Positions 23,467-34,499 of a stretch of DNA of 64,000 nucleotides are shown one piece after another. Below the pieces are notes generated by a model. It made no database searches, had not been told where the DNA came from, and saw only the letters and a list, made by a program, of their open reading frames with translations. Positions within the stretch are counted from its first letter, which is position 1. Every line of letters starts with the position of its first letter. The position numbers were made by a program, and so were the translations under genes. Source of the stretch: Erythrobasidium yunnanense. Its lineage: Eukaryota > Basidiomycota > Cystobasidiomycetes > Erythrobasidiales > Erythrobasidiaceae. The stretch is from positions 883,968 to 947,967 of the forward strand of contig BCJC01000006.1 of NCBI GenBank assembly GCA_001600175.1. The letters run 5' to 3'.

Positions 23467-26400
23467 ATGGACTACTCGCGCTGGTTGAGGTCTTCACCCT
23501 CTCACGATAGAGATCCTGCTTTAGGGGAACGGCCGAACGATCATGATCAAGATGAAGACGATATCGATGAAGAGTACTTTAATCATGCATCTACATCATC
23601 CTCAACCACAAATACAAGCTCGCGGCCCAAAGCTTCCCTGTTTGACGTCCCTCCGGGCTCCCGGACCATAGTCTCGGGAGGGCGTCAGAATGGCAGACAG
23701 ACACCTCTTACGCAGTCGCACTCGTCGCATCTCACTTCGAGTACGAACACAAATGGTGGTGGAATGATGCTGGACGAAGCAGAAGGGCAGCAGCAGCAGC
23801 ACCGGGGCAGATTAACGCGTCTTCAACGAAAGAGCATGCTCAAGGTAAGCTTCGGACACGGGTCCGCATTTATACGTGGAGGGATGAACAACATGTCTCA
23901 CGATGCACTCTGCGAACATAGTCGGATGAATCTTCAATGCTTGCGAACGAGAGTTCAGATCAGCATGATAAGAACGACATTGCTGTAGATGAGCAGGCGC
24001 AGGAGCAGGAGTCATCCACAAGGTCTATGGACTATACGTTCGCACGCCCAGCACCTCCTACGAGCGCACCTGCATCGACATCGTACTTCCAGCAGCAGCA
24101 GAATCAACATGATTCGGATATATACTCTGCCCAACCGCAAGCTTCGACTTCATACACAGTCTATCAGCCCTCTCATGGACGGTCGCTATCGTCTATTGAG
24201 ACGTCGTACGAAGCGAGTGCATTGCGAGCAGGACCTAGGTCTGCCAATCCTTTTGCGGGGCAGCAGCATGCACAACAGCATCTCCATCAGTCGCAGCCGG
24301 CCCAAAACCATCAACAACGATATAGTGCACAGCATTCACGAAGCTCCAGCGTGTCTTCTGTACAAGGTGGCCCTCCCAGCTCTGGGTTTACGACATCCAT
24401 GTTTCGGCCACACAGTCAGTCGATATCCTCTTCTGCATCTTCCTCCTTCAATGGCGAAGCTCTAGCAAATGGTATGACTGGCACAACATCCCGAGACGGC
24501 GCTGCTACGCCTTCGACATCGAGTACCCGGCGCGTAAACCGTTTAACGAATCTAGATCGGAAAGAGCTCTGTGAATATGCAGCGCTGCATCCGCGTATGA
24601 AGCATGATCATCTGGGCCAGCTGTTCAATGTTGAACGAAGTACGGTGTCGAAGATCTTGAAAGCTAGGACGAAATGGTTGGGCGTCAAACAGGACAATAC
24701 ACTCTCTCCACCTTCGACCACTTCATCGACTTTTCCTACCAATCCGCTGAATACGATTCAGCAGTCGCCGAAGAGGAATACAAATTCATCATCGTCGGGC
24801 AGCTCGCCGGCAGCTGGGACGGAGCAACCTGGACCTGCCCCTCCTCCGCCATCCACTTCCGCCCCAGCGGTACCTACGAAAATCAAGATAGGCGGGCGGC
24901 ATCCCGAGCTTGAAGTATTATTGGGCGAATGGGGTCGATCCGAGACGCGTCAAGGCAACCTTCTCTCTGACGAGCTTGTTCGAGAACAAGCTTTGAAGAT
25001 AGCAGCTTCGTTGAACATACCCGTCAGTGCATTCAAGGCGAGCGTAGGCTGGCTTGAAAACTTCAAAGAACGCATGGGATACAAGAGCGGGGAATTTGAT
25101 TTAGATCCGAAATATGAGAAATTGCCGGATAACCATCCTGAACTAAGGAATAGGAGGAATGAAGCGCATAAGAAAGCTATCAAGGAGAGGAAGGATAGCC
25201 AGATCCAGGCGTCGTCGCTTACCGCGAGCACAGCGTCGTCGGCGAGTTCGACGATGCTCCCTATGAAGGCAATGACTATAAGTACAACAAGAGGAGCGGA
25301 GGACCTGGATGAAAGTGATTCAGTATCGCCGTGCTGGACACCCTCGGAAGCGTCATATAGATCAGCTGGCTCAGGCTGGCTGTCTCCCGTCAGCCTAAGC
25401 GGCGGGGGAGGTCCACCACTTCGAGTAAATACCAGGGAGTCGCTATCTCTCAGTAGCTCAGCAGCGAGTCTTCCCGGTCTGGTCGAAGAAGACGATGACG
25501 ACTTCTCCGAGGAAGACCTCATCCGTTCTCGTCATTCTTTGGCGAGGCATAACACTAATACATCGTCGGGCAGTAGTGGTCTACGCTCATCTTCGAGATC
25601 CTCATTGGCGCTGCATTCGATAACGGGACTGCGTTCGAACAATAGTTCGACGAACCCCTCCCCAACGAGTTATACGCATCCCCAGCTGTACGGCGGTGAA
25701 AGCAGTAGTGGTGCTGGAACAATGCAGCATATGACTACACCGCGTCAGCAGCGACATCATCCATATCAGCAGCAACAACAGCCAGACTTCCACCATACGC
25801 CCTTAAGCCCGCACCATGGTTCTTTCCCCCAGCATCTCAATTTCGGAAACAATAAATCGATGCAACAAGCTAGTATAGCATTCAACCTGAACCTCAATTC
25901 GACACCGCTTCAGACGATAGAAGCTAGGACGCCCCTGGAGTTGCATAGCCCTACGGCACCTACTCCAGATATGAGGGCCTCATCCACTTCGCCTGCTGAA
26001 GGCCAAGGCGAGTCGGGCATGGCTGCTTCCTCTGGACGTTCGATCTACTCTCTGCGTTCGAGAATGGCTTCAGCTCCGCAGATTCAGTCTCAATCGCAGC
26101 CACAGCAGCAATTGTCATCCTCTACGCGGACGAGACAAGCTACCTATCCCCAGCACCATCAATCTGCCCCAGGCATACAGGAGCAGTCCAATTATATGAT
26201 TCCCGGTTTTCCTACCCAGCCGCCCAGCATACCTGCAAAAGCGCCTCTTCTGCGCGCGCATACGGCGCCCATGATACCACAGCTCGACGAACATCATTTC
26301 GATCATAATATGTCTGGAGCAGTCTCGCCGCAGAGCCAGCCTGAACTGTACCTGTCAAGCGATCATTATCAGCAACAGTACCTTGGCCCATCGAGCTCGG

Positions 26401-26996
26401 ATTATGCGAGTCAGCAAATGATGCAGATGGACAGCGATATGACAACAGTAGGGCACGATGGAGGCAGCAGCCATAGTCATTTCAGTCCGCACCTCCAGCC
26501 CTTTGATCATAACAACAGTGTTGGCATACATCAACAGCAGCAGCAGCAGCATTCGTTTGACCACGCACAAGCGATGCTAAGTGTGGAAGGGCAGCTAAGC
26601 TATCAGTCTCCGAACGCTTATTCTCCTACAACCTTCGGAGGCAACGCACCGCTGCCGCCAGGGCAGTCCCCGCAGTTTCTTAATCCACCTTCTATGTCTT
26701 CTTCCGCCTCGTCTATCAATCCAGCTGGCGGATCATACGGCACTTCCCTCTCTCCCGCTACCGCGACCTGGTCTGAGAAAGTCACTTTCGATGAGGCGTA
26801 TATGGCTTTACGAAAGGTCGTTGGATTCCTTCACGATCAACAGACGCCTACATATCAGCAACATAACCAGCAGCAATCTATGCAAGCGGGGTTAGCAGCG
26901 CCAAATCAAGTCGCTACACTGGAGCATCTCCTAGGACAGTTTAGGGCAGCTTCCGCTTCGCGATATCCTCATCTCACACCTCCAAGCTCCACTTAG
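23467..26996 (+). CDS. CENP-B-type (Psq HTH plus CENPB HTH) DNA-binding protein
   Basis: Two exons (23467-23844, 23922-26996) give 1,150 residues. Around residues 220-280, RRVNRLTNLDRKELCEYAAL, HPRMKHDHLGQLFNVER and STVSKILKARTKWLG form a Psq/CENP-B N-terminal helix-turn-helix. About 60 residues later, RHPELEVLLGEWGRS, GNLLSDELVREQALKIAASL and AFKASVGWLENFKERMGYKS form the second, CENPB-type HTH. These paired domains come from pogo/Tc5-like transposases, but no DDE catalytic domain follows. Instead there are long Ser, His and Gln-rich regions (HQQQQQQHSF). It is therefore likely a domesticated DNA-binding regulator, as with Abp1/Cbh proteins of fission yeast. The target is unknown, but centromeric, replication-origin or promoter binding are all known for relatives. 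Confidence 0.85.
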
Positions 26997-27811
26997 AGCA
27001 ATAAAACAGCCTCTTCTGGCCCTCGATTACGAAAATGGTTTGACGAAATATACGGCTCACAAAAGTACATACATACATCTACGACTCCTATATGCTGTTA
27101 TATAGCCATCGATGTGGGGAGATGCACATCGGGCCGAGCGTGTCTTCTGGAGAACCGAAGACCGCACCCTGATTGAGTAGACCAGGCATCAATGGCTGGC
27201 GGCGCGGGGAAAATTACGCATATTCATACGTAGCTGGAGCAAGATCAGGTTCGTCAAGATCTCCCTTAGGTCACGAACTCTGGATTTCGGCTGATACTGA
27301 CTACACAGCGCCCACGAACGTTTGAAATGGTTTTACTTGTGCAAAACATCGTTATATAGAAGTCTTTGGAGTTTCTTTTTGGTGAAGAGAAGAAGTGTGT
27401 AATGATACGAAGGAAACGAAGGGTTTTGGAAGATGCCGAATCAGTGGGTGTGACAGTATTTGCTGTGCTGTCAGCAACGCGAGTAGGAGAAGCTTTAGAA
27501 ATTATGACCTTTCCTCGTCTGTGTTATTATAGATGATAAAACCCTCTCCCTTTACTCTTCTTTCCTTCCAATCCAAAAAAAGCCGCTCATAGAGCAGCCT
27601 ACGACCTATCTTACGATTCAGAACGATGTTCACGTCATGTTGTCCCATAGCACAAGTTATTTTTCCTTTCTTGGGTTATATAGACATGAATCGCTACAAC
27701 TTCCTCCTACTTGACATCTGGCCTCAATCAGATAAGAGCGGATCTAACAGAGAGCTATAGCTACAGATGTACGGTCTTGCCTTTTCTTTCCTCTTGTCCC
27801 GTCTTCCGTCA
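26997..27811. other. Convergent spacer of about 800 bases
   Basis: Between the stop of the CENP-B-type gene and the stop of HMCES. AT-richer than the flanking genes, with several T-rich tracts (near 27360, 27540 and 27660) that could be 3' UTR signals. No convincing frame or repeat. Confidence 0.4.
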
Positions 27812-29697
27812 CTAATCTGAATCGTCTTTGACCTCGAAGAAATTGGTCAGTTTCTCGTTCCCTTGCTCGTCTGGCGATTCATGCTCATGCGTCTTAGCGC
27901 TCTTCCTAGGCGGAGATGAATCAGGGACACTACTGCTCTTCTTCCGCTTCTTATCCTTAGGTGCTTCGACCCTCTTCGCCGAAGTATCTTGTTTTCCGCT
28001 GTCTTCGCTATCGCTGTCATCCAATAAGATGGGCTGTTCCGCTTTTCCAGTTTGTTTCTTTCCTTTCTTGCTACTTGGCTTGGACGTAGGTGCTGGCCTC
28101 TTGGTTGTAGGTTCTGCGGCATCGTCTAGAATGATGATCTCTTCGGATTCTTTGCCTTTCCCCTTCTCTTTAGAGTCCGCCTTCGGCTCTTCTTTGTCAT
28201 CGTCATCTAGAAGAACGATCTCTTCTTTGCTTTCTTCCTTCTCTCTGCTTTCCTCGGCAGGCATAGGTTTCGTCTTTTCACCATCGTCAGGGTTTAGTGC
28301 TAGTTCTTGCGGAACATCCTTCTCATCCTTCTCATGGCTTTGCTTCTTCTCGTCATCTTCCGCCTTTGCTGCAGGCGATGCACTTTTGGCTTTATTATCC
28401 GTAGACTCTTCCTTCTTCGGACTGGAAGCTGGCTTGTTAAAGAAGCTCGAGATGTTGCCTTTGCGCTCAGAGACGGGCTGACATCACATATTAGCCCTCA
28501 AGTTAGAGAGGTTAGTCACCTCGTTTGGCTTACCTTCAGGAAATCAGCAGACTGCTGCCCGACCTTGCCGACTTCTTTCGGGACTGGATAGCTGAAGGCA
28601 GGGGCACATGTTCGTCAGCTAGGTGAAGCACCTTAGAATGGTCAGACGCAACTCACCATTCCAATTTGCCTTCGAAAGGCTTTAACAGGGCAGCCAGCTC
28701 GGGTGTCCATTCTTGATTCGAGGTATCTAGCCATAGACGTATCTCTTCCGGCGTAGTCAAAATGACGGGCATACGATCGTGGAGCTTGGCAGTGATTCAA
28801 GCGGTAAGCTCGTTGTCTATCTAAAGCGACTACTATTGTATTTGGACTTTACTTACGAACTCCAGCTGCTTATTCGAGTTGGTCGTGATGATGGTATATG
28901 TATGTAGAGGCTTCTCATCTTCCCCTTCATATGTAACGGAATCCCATAGGCCCGCGAAGCACATTAATTGGCCATCTTTGCGCTTGACGTGGTGAGGGAC
29001 CTTGTCGGAGGGCGATTTCTTGAGCCATTCATAGAAGCTGATGCAGTTCCGCATGTCATGTTTGGTGAACAATGGGAGCAGAGAGGCAGTCGCGCACCCT
29101 TCTGCAATGACGATGCATCGCTTTCTTCCCCTGATGCTCTTCCACATCGAGCCTCCTTCGCTGGATCGCAGACAAGGATTAGCACTGAATACGTAGTCCG
29201 AAGGAAGGGACAAACAGTATCGTATCATCTCGAGCATTTATAGTTTTTAGGGCAGTCGCATAATCGGGCTGTCGCTTCATCCAGTGTGGGATGAGGCCCC
29301 ATTGCATGTTCTCCATCTTCAGATTCGTATGACTATCCTTAGATGGTTGGCCATCTTCAGTATCGGGACCACTTCCTCCGCCTCGAAGGATCACCGGGTT
29401 TCTTGTTCTTGGAGGAACTTGGGTAATCGTCAGTATATGTTAGTGATTAGGAATAGAGGGAGGGAAGAATCACTGTTGTAGCCTCGTTCGGGGTTGTAGT
29501 GATCTTCATCGTCCCAGGATGCGACGCTGGCCTGGAGCTGATCCTGAACTCTCGCGCGCACATCGCCAGCAGGCAGTCGCAAGGCGTATCTGCGTACTCG
29601 CGAGTCAGTCTGAAGACCTTGAACGGACTGTAGCGCAGATTCCGATCTCGTGAAGTCGTGACCGGCTTTCGGCTCTCTTCTCTCACCTCCCGCACAT
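27812..29697 (-). CDS. HMCES: HMCES / SRAP-domain abasic-site DNA-protein crosslink protein
   Basis: Shields abasic sites in single-stranded DNA by forming a thiazolidine crosslink through its Cys2. Exons: 29687-29697 (ATG TGC GGG AG), 29474-29589, 29216-29417, 29098-29160, 28857-29037, from 28784 onward to about 28675, then two more ending at 27812. The spliced start is MCGRYALRLPAGDVRARV, so the catalytic Cys2 is present. Other SRAP residues are visible: YNIPPRTRNPV, MQWGLIPHWM, TINARDD (Asn), RKRCIVIAEGFYEWLKK (Glu) and LHDRMPVIL (His). The unusually long acidic C-terminal tail carries three SUMO-interaction-like motifs (EEIVLLDDDD, EEIIILDDAAE, QPILLDDSDSED) and two PIP-box-like sequences (KGNISSFF and NEKLTNFF). 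It starts 18 bases from the divergent UPF0390-like gene. Confidence 0.93.
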
Positions 29698-29715
29698 CAC
29701 TCAGTATCTTATACG
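29698..29715. promoter_or_regulatory. 18-bp gap between two divergent start codons
   Basis: Only 18 bases separate the HMCES ATG (29695-29697, minus) from the UPF0390-like ATG (29716-29718, plus). Both starts are fixed by family sequence (MCGR and MAQG), so the two transcripts must overlap at their 5' ends or use very short leaders. Confidence 0.75.
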
Positions 29716-30104
29716 ATGGCTCAGGGATTCAAGGCGAAAGTAGCGCCAGGGAAGCAGCGCTCGACGGCGTCTGTCAATAAGCAGGCTGGCAAGATGAAGA
29801 AGGGCGGTGAGTCGAGATGAACGAGCATGATGATGCTGCATGTCAGCTCATGCTTTACGCTGCAGCCCGTATTGTCCCACCAAAGAAGAAGGAGCTCGTA
29901 GAAGCTGCTGCGAAGAAGGTAGGGTAGCTCAAGCCTGATATCTCGCTGGAACCTTGACCTGATGATTTCGGACGGCAGCGCGCTTCCTCATCTGCCCATG
30001 GCCAGCAGTTCGAGAACAACGTCGCTGCAAAAGCTGCTACAAAGGGCAAACTTACCGTCATGAAGGAACAGGCTGGAAAGGGCGACGCTCAGGCAAAGCG
30101 GTAG
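29716..30104 (+). CDS. Small basic UPF0390-like protein (fungal LYDG10/Tma16-size nuclear protein)
   Basis: Three exons (29716-29806, 29866-29918, 29979-30104) give 89 residues: MAQGFKAKVAPGKQRST at the start, ARIVPPKKKELVEAAAKK in the middle, AHGQQFENNVAAKAATKGKL near the end. The MAQG start, the Lys-rich IxPKK segment and the size fit the UPF0390 / DUF2462 family of small basic proteins, usually nuclear or nucleolar. Function is unknown in the family. The very close divergent arrangement with HMCES suggests shared control. Confidence 0.75.
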
Positions 30105-30253
30105 CTGCTGCAAGAAAATTTCTCTCTTCGACTGGCGATTCAATACTGTTTCTTTTCCACTGTCATTATCTTCTTCTCACTGGGATCAGCATATCAACAG
30201 CAGTACTGTGCGGTCTCGGCAGTCATTGTGTTGTCGTAGTCATCACATGCCTT

Positions 30254-30621
30254 TCATCCTTCAGGAAATCTGCCTTCTTCTTCTCTTCTCTTGGAGCCTC
30301 GCCTGCTCTTTCCGATTACCACAGGAGTGATACGAGCAATACGCTTACCGTCTGCTATAGGCTGAGGTCTGGCCAGCTGGAACTCGGCCGAAAGCCGCTG
30401 CTGAAGCCGTCCCAACGAATCTGGCAATGGGCTAATCGTCAGATAGAGGACAACGCACTGTAATGTCTTGTCTTGTAAGACAGCTGGGTGTAATGGAGAT
30501 CCGTAGAAGCCACGCGTGCCTGAGGAGTATGGGTTGAGCAGCTCAAGTGGGAAGTGCTGCAAATATACAGCTGTGGGCCTCCGTGCTATTGCATCCTCAA
30601 GCCTCAATCTGCCAGTCCTTC
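30254..30621 (-). CDS. Unrecognised small basic protein (C-terminal exon)
   Basis: An open minus-strand exon of about 120 codons after a plausible AG acceptor at 30622-30623. It reads TAVYLQHFPLELLNPYSSG, SPLHPAVLQDKTLQCVVLYL, LARPQPIADGKRIARI and ends in a basic/acidic tail (SRRGSKRREEEGRFPEG). Size and basicity would suit a mitochondrial ribosomal or nucleolar protein, but I recognise no family. The upstream exon with the start codon was not found. Could be spurious. Confidence 0.35.
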
Positions 30622-30865
30622 CTACGAATGTCGCCCTCTCTTATCCTCTCTTCCGCTTCTCTTGCTCTTAGACTCCGTCGGACTCATTGAACGTTGTCAC
30701 AGGACAACTGGCGAAACCCCATACAGCAGATCAGTCCATCCTAAAGCGTATCATAACTGCAACGAACCGTAAGTCACAGCTTCGCAAACGCGAATCTTTG
30801 CATGTTATTATTAGATCCGGATCAAGCTGATTTGAGGTACCGTATTAGCGCCTGTCATCCAAGTG

Positions 30866-32010
30866 ATGGATGTAAATCCGAACAACGACTTTATACCCTA
30901 CTCGATTACCAGACCACGGGTTGGAATAATCATCATCATAATCAATGGCATAACCTGGGCGCTCAATCTCGCATCTTCTTCCGTCGGCAAACCATGCTCA
31001 TCTAACAGAGCATGGTGGGTGTCATTCTTTTCCTGCATCTTCGCTGGCCTCGGAGTCATTCTCTGCGGACCTCTCGAAACTCTGCGTCGCCGTGACCGAC
31101 ACTCCCAGGATTCGCCGAACCAGGGCTTCTGGGCATGGATACTGGGTCGTAATTGGCATCCAACTCGACAACAAATACAACAGAAACATCAATTCGGTAT
31201 AATCCTAGCCTACATTTTCACCGCTCTCCAGTTACCGTCATTCTCGCGGCTCTTCGTGGTACGTGGAATTGCAGATCATCAGTCGCAGTTCTAGCCTTGC
31301 GACTGATAACGTGAAAAGTGGATAGGGCGACCCCTCGTCAAGTGGATAGGGCGACCGATCTACCAGGCCTTTGTCAAGTGGATCGTGCGACCTATCCATA
31401 AGATTCTCTCGCGACTGCCATTCTATCCGCATATAGCCAAGGTACATAGCGGATGTGCAGCGAGCAGACCCATGTTCCTCACTGATGTAATTTTCAGGCT
31501 GTACGACAAGGTCTCAATTGGGTCTGGAGAGGTATAACTTGGATATGGCGAGCTATCAAGCAGGCATGGCGATGGGTTCGAAGGCAGCCAGCCCGTTGCT
31601 TCAGACGCGGTGGAGCTATACAACTGCAGGGCGACGAGGCGCAGGAGGACGAGGCGGAGGACGATGAGGCGGAGGACGATGAGGCGGAGGACGATGAGGC
31701 GGAGGACGACGAGGCGGAGAACGACGTAGATGAAGGCGTCAATGTTGAAGTCGTCGACTTCCTGGACGACTACACAAGGCTCTTTAAGTGGTACGACATT
31801 CTTGTCGTGCTGAAATGGGCGGCACGTCTTGGACAGACCATCTGCATCTGGAGAGGCCTTGTATGCGGACGCGGCAGTGGCTCACTTGACCTTGCTGGTC
31901 ATATACTCGGTCTCGTACTTCCGTTCGTCGACCGCGCCATCACAGTCGTGGGCAACGCGAGACAAAAGAAAAGATGGAGGTGGACAGAGGTTCTAGCAGA
32001 TCTGGAGTAG
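30866..32010 (+). CDS. Unrecognised membrane protein with internal WIxRP and EAEDD repeats
   Basis: Three exons (30866-31259, 31320-31441, 31498-32010) give 342 residues from MDVNPNNDFIPYS; an upstream exon is possible. Hydrophobic segments are VGIIIIIINGITWALNLASS, WWVSFFSCIFAGLGVILCG and FGIILAYIFTALQLPSF, and a later GHILGLVLPFVDRAITVVG. Between them are three copies of an amphipathic VKWIxRP unit, Trp/Arg-rich helices (LNWVWRGITWIWRAIKQ) and an acidic (EAEDD)5 block. I know no matching family. The alternation of Trp/Arg helices with membrane spans suggests membrane-surface helices; that is inference. Confidence 0.55.
31639..31732. repeat. 15-bp tandem repeat encoding EAEDD
   Basis: About five near-identical 15-bp units of the form GAGGCGGAGGACGAT within the membrane-protein gene, each encoding Glu-Ala-Glu-Asp-Asp, plus degenerate edges (DEAQED, DEAEND). 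The unit length preserves frame. Confidence 0.9.
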
Positions 32011-32536
32011 GGTCGTTCGACAGGACTTCAGAATCGTGCCGACCTCAAGTGCGCGCAGGTTCAGTCATTGAGGTTAGTCACAGCAGCGTTATAGTCAGTC
32101 TTTATCCTATGAAGTGTGCAGATTCCTGAGAACAGATGTACATTTTTATCAGCATTCTCCACTCTTCTTCCTACTTTACAGCATGTAAATACATGACGTG
32201 ATATCTGATGAGCTGTAATATATGCTGAAGGCAAGCGGGAGGAACTGTTACTAATAGAGCTACATTGTATGTGAGGACACGGTAGCCGGGTTCTGATCTT
32301 GCTGCCTCTGTCTCAGGTGGTTCTCAAGCTTCAAACCGTTGGGGTGAACGAGAAGGAGGAGGAGGGGGAGGATTGGGCGTATTAAGCTACGAAACAGGCC
32401 AATCTGGCCAGAACTAAGTATGTACCACTATTGAAGGAAAGCGAAAGATATAGAGTTGTGTAGGGATGAAGAAGTAGGGTAAGAAGGTGGGTGAAACGTC
32501 GCGACTAGCCGACAGGGGAAAGTATAGAGTCCGCGC
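32011..32536. other. Convergent spacer of about 525 bases
   Basis: Between the converging stops of the repeat membrane protein and the Mid2-like gene. Contains a purine-rich stretch near 32345-32375. No supported frame. Confidence 0.4.
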
Positions 32537-34499
32537 CTATTCCTCGCCAACATCCCCCAGGTTGTTGACTACGCTCAGTCTGTTTCTCCTCTGTCTATCA
32601 TCAGGCATGTTTCCAACCTGGTATCCGCCCGCCGTAGTTGACGCGATGCTTCCCGTCCTTCCCAGTCCAGCAGCGCCCGCCGGCAGTCCAGCAGCCGCTG
32701 CGCCTGCTCCGACGCCTGCACCAGGGTTACCTCCTCCAGCTCCATAGTATGGTTGTTGACCATATTGCTGAGGTGCGTTCTCATACGAAGGGTAGTTTGA
32801 ATATGGATTGCCTTGCGCGCCATCTGGAGAATAGCCATTCATGTTTGAATGCCCGTCTTGCGAATAATAGTCTCCTCCCATATCGCTCTGCGTAGGATAG
32901 CGGCTGTGTCCTTGGCTTGACGCTGCAGCTGCACCTAGTCCTGCAGCTGCTGCTCCTCCAGCACCTAGGCCCGCTAGGCCTCCATAGGCTGGATTGCTAG
33001 CATATCCACCACCTCCAGCTGATCCCGCTGCTGAGGATAAGAAGCTTGGTTCTCTTTCGCTCATCATCTGGCTTGCGCCATTAGATCCTCCATTCGCGCC
33101 ATCGAAAAGATCTTCGTCGTCCATGTCGAATCTGTTATTTCCCGTAGGGTGTGTAGGATTGGGGTACAAGCCAGCTGCAGTTCCGCCTGATCCAGTACCA
33201 TCGCCCAGTTCTGGCCACTTGAAATCATCCCCGACACGCGCTTTCCTCCTTCGCCAGAGCAGGAAACCAAGAAGACCAAGCAAGGCTAGACCACCTCCTA
33301 GACCTGCTCCCAGACCTATCCCAAGCTTCGCACCGCTCGAAAGACCTCCCGCCGAAGTACCGGACGTGTCTTGCCCAGAAGAGCCGGACCCGGCTGAAGT
33401 GACGGTGTTGACGGGCGCAGTTATAGTGACGGCTTGCACAGACGTGAGCGTCACTCCTTGCTGCGAACAGAAACATACTATTAGCTTTAGCCTGAAAAAG
33501 CGAGCCATGACGCACAGTGGTATAGACGACGGTGGTCTGTGCGGTAGCTGTAGTGCTGATGACGCTCGTTGATTGTTCTGCAACGACACACCATAACCCA
33601 AAGATGTGTCAGCTCGCGCGGTTCCAGGCATTCTTTCGGGGAGTCTAAATCAGGAAGGACGTAGGGAGTGTGATGCGACCGGGATGCCGGATAGATGGAG
33701 TAGGCGGAGGGAGCAGGCCATGCGTAGTATTCAATTTCTGAGTGGAACATATGCCCACCGGAACTGCTGCTGCTACTGCTGCTATCTGCCGCGCTTGATG
33801 ATGTTGATGAAGAGGTACTACTTGAAGGAACTGATGAGGAGGTACTGCTAGCTGTCAACGAGGCAGAAGGAGAGGAGGGAACATCAGTAGCTGAATCTTG
33901 CGATGACGATTGTGGTAAACTTGATGAGGACGGAACAGTCGCAGGCGCAGGGGAACTTGCGGTCGCCGGCAACGACGACGTACTGGAGGGTATGCTTGAT
34001 GATGATGCTGTTGTCAGAGGTTGTCTTGATGTCGGCGACGGCCCTGTCACAAGTTTAGAACGAGGGTCGGTCGACGTTTGCTACTACGCTTTTGACGCCG
34101 GGAGAATTGGAAAAGCAGTGCGGGAAGGACGAAGAAAGTGGGATATCATAGCCAGAAGTGCAATGTTATATTACCTTGTGTGCTCGTTGTCTGTACTGTT
34201 GTCGTTGTGTCGCCGCCGCCATTGCCTGCTGAAGTTGAGCTCGAGGCCTGGCTCGACTGGGACGAAGCTGAACTTGATGCGCTTGACCGCGAGCTTGATG
34301 CTGATGATGCTTGTGATGATGATGCAGACGATGCTCTCGAGCTGATGGCGGACGATGCTTCTGATGAGAGTGAGCTCTCGACGGCGCTCGAAGCTGAAGC
34401 TGCCGTCGTCGCAGCGCTGTCGTCGACGGAGCTGCAACCCAGACATGAGTAACTATGCTGTATTCTTCGCTGTTTCCTTGTTCGCCCTCACCTGCTCAT
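32537..34499 (-). CDS. Ser/Thr-rich single-pass membrane protein, Mid2/WSC-sensor-like
   Basis: An 8-nt first exon (34492-34499, ATGAGCAG) splices into a long Ser-rich region (SSVDDSAATTAASASSAVES...), a second Ser/Thr-rich exon (about 34050-33600), a short junction (TTVVYTT / QQGVTLTSVQ), then a membrane segment AKLGIGLGAGLGGGLALLG followed by LLGFLLWRRRKAR. The cytosolic tail is Gly/Tyr/Ser-rich and ends NNLGDVGEE. This is the layout of fungal wall-stress sensors of the Mid2/Mtl1 kind: an O-mannosylated Ser/Thr stalk, one membrane span with basic stop-transfer, and a cytosolic signalling tail. No cleavable signal peptide is evident, so the span probably acts as a signal anchor. Internal splice sites near 34140-34050 and 33600-33490 are approximate. 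Confidence 0.65.

Noticed and set aside
33487-34050. Minus-strand frame running on from the Ser-rich exon into Trp/His-rich sequence
   Set aside because: The Ser/Thr-rich part is real, but the continuation passes through introns of the Mid2-like gene; the transmembrane exon is in a different frame downstream.
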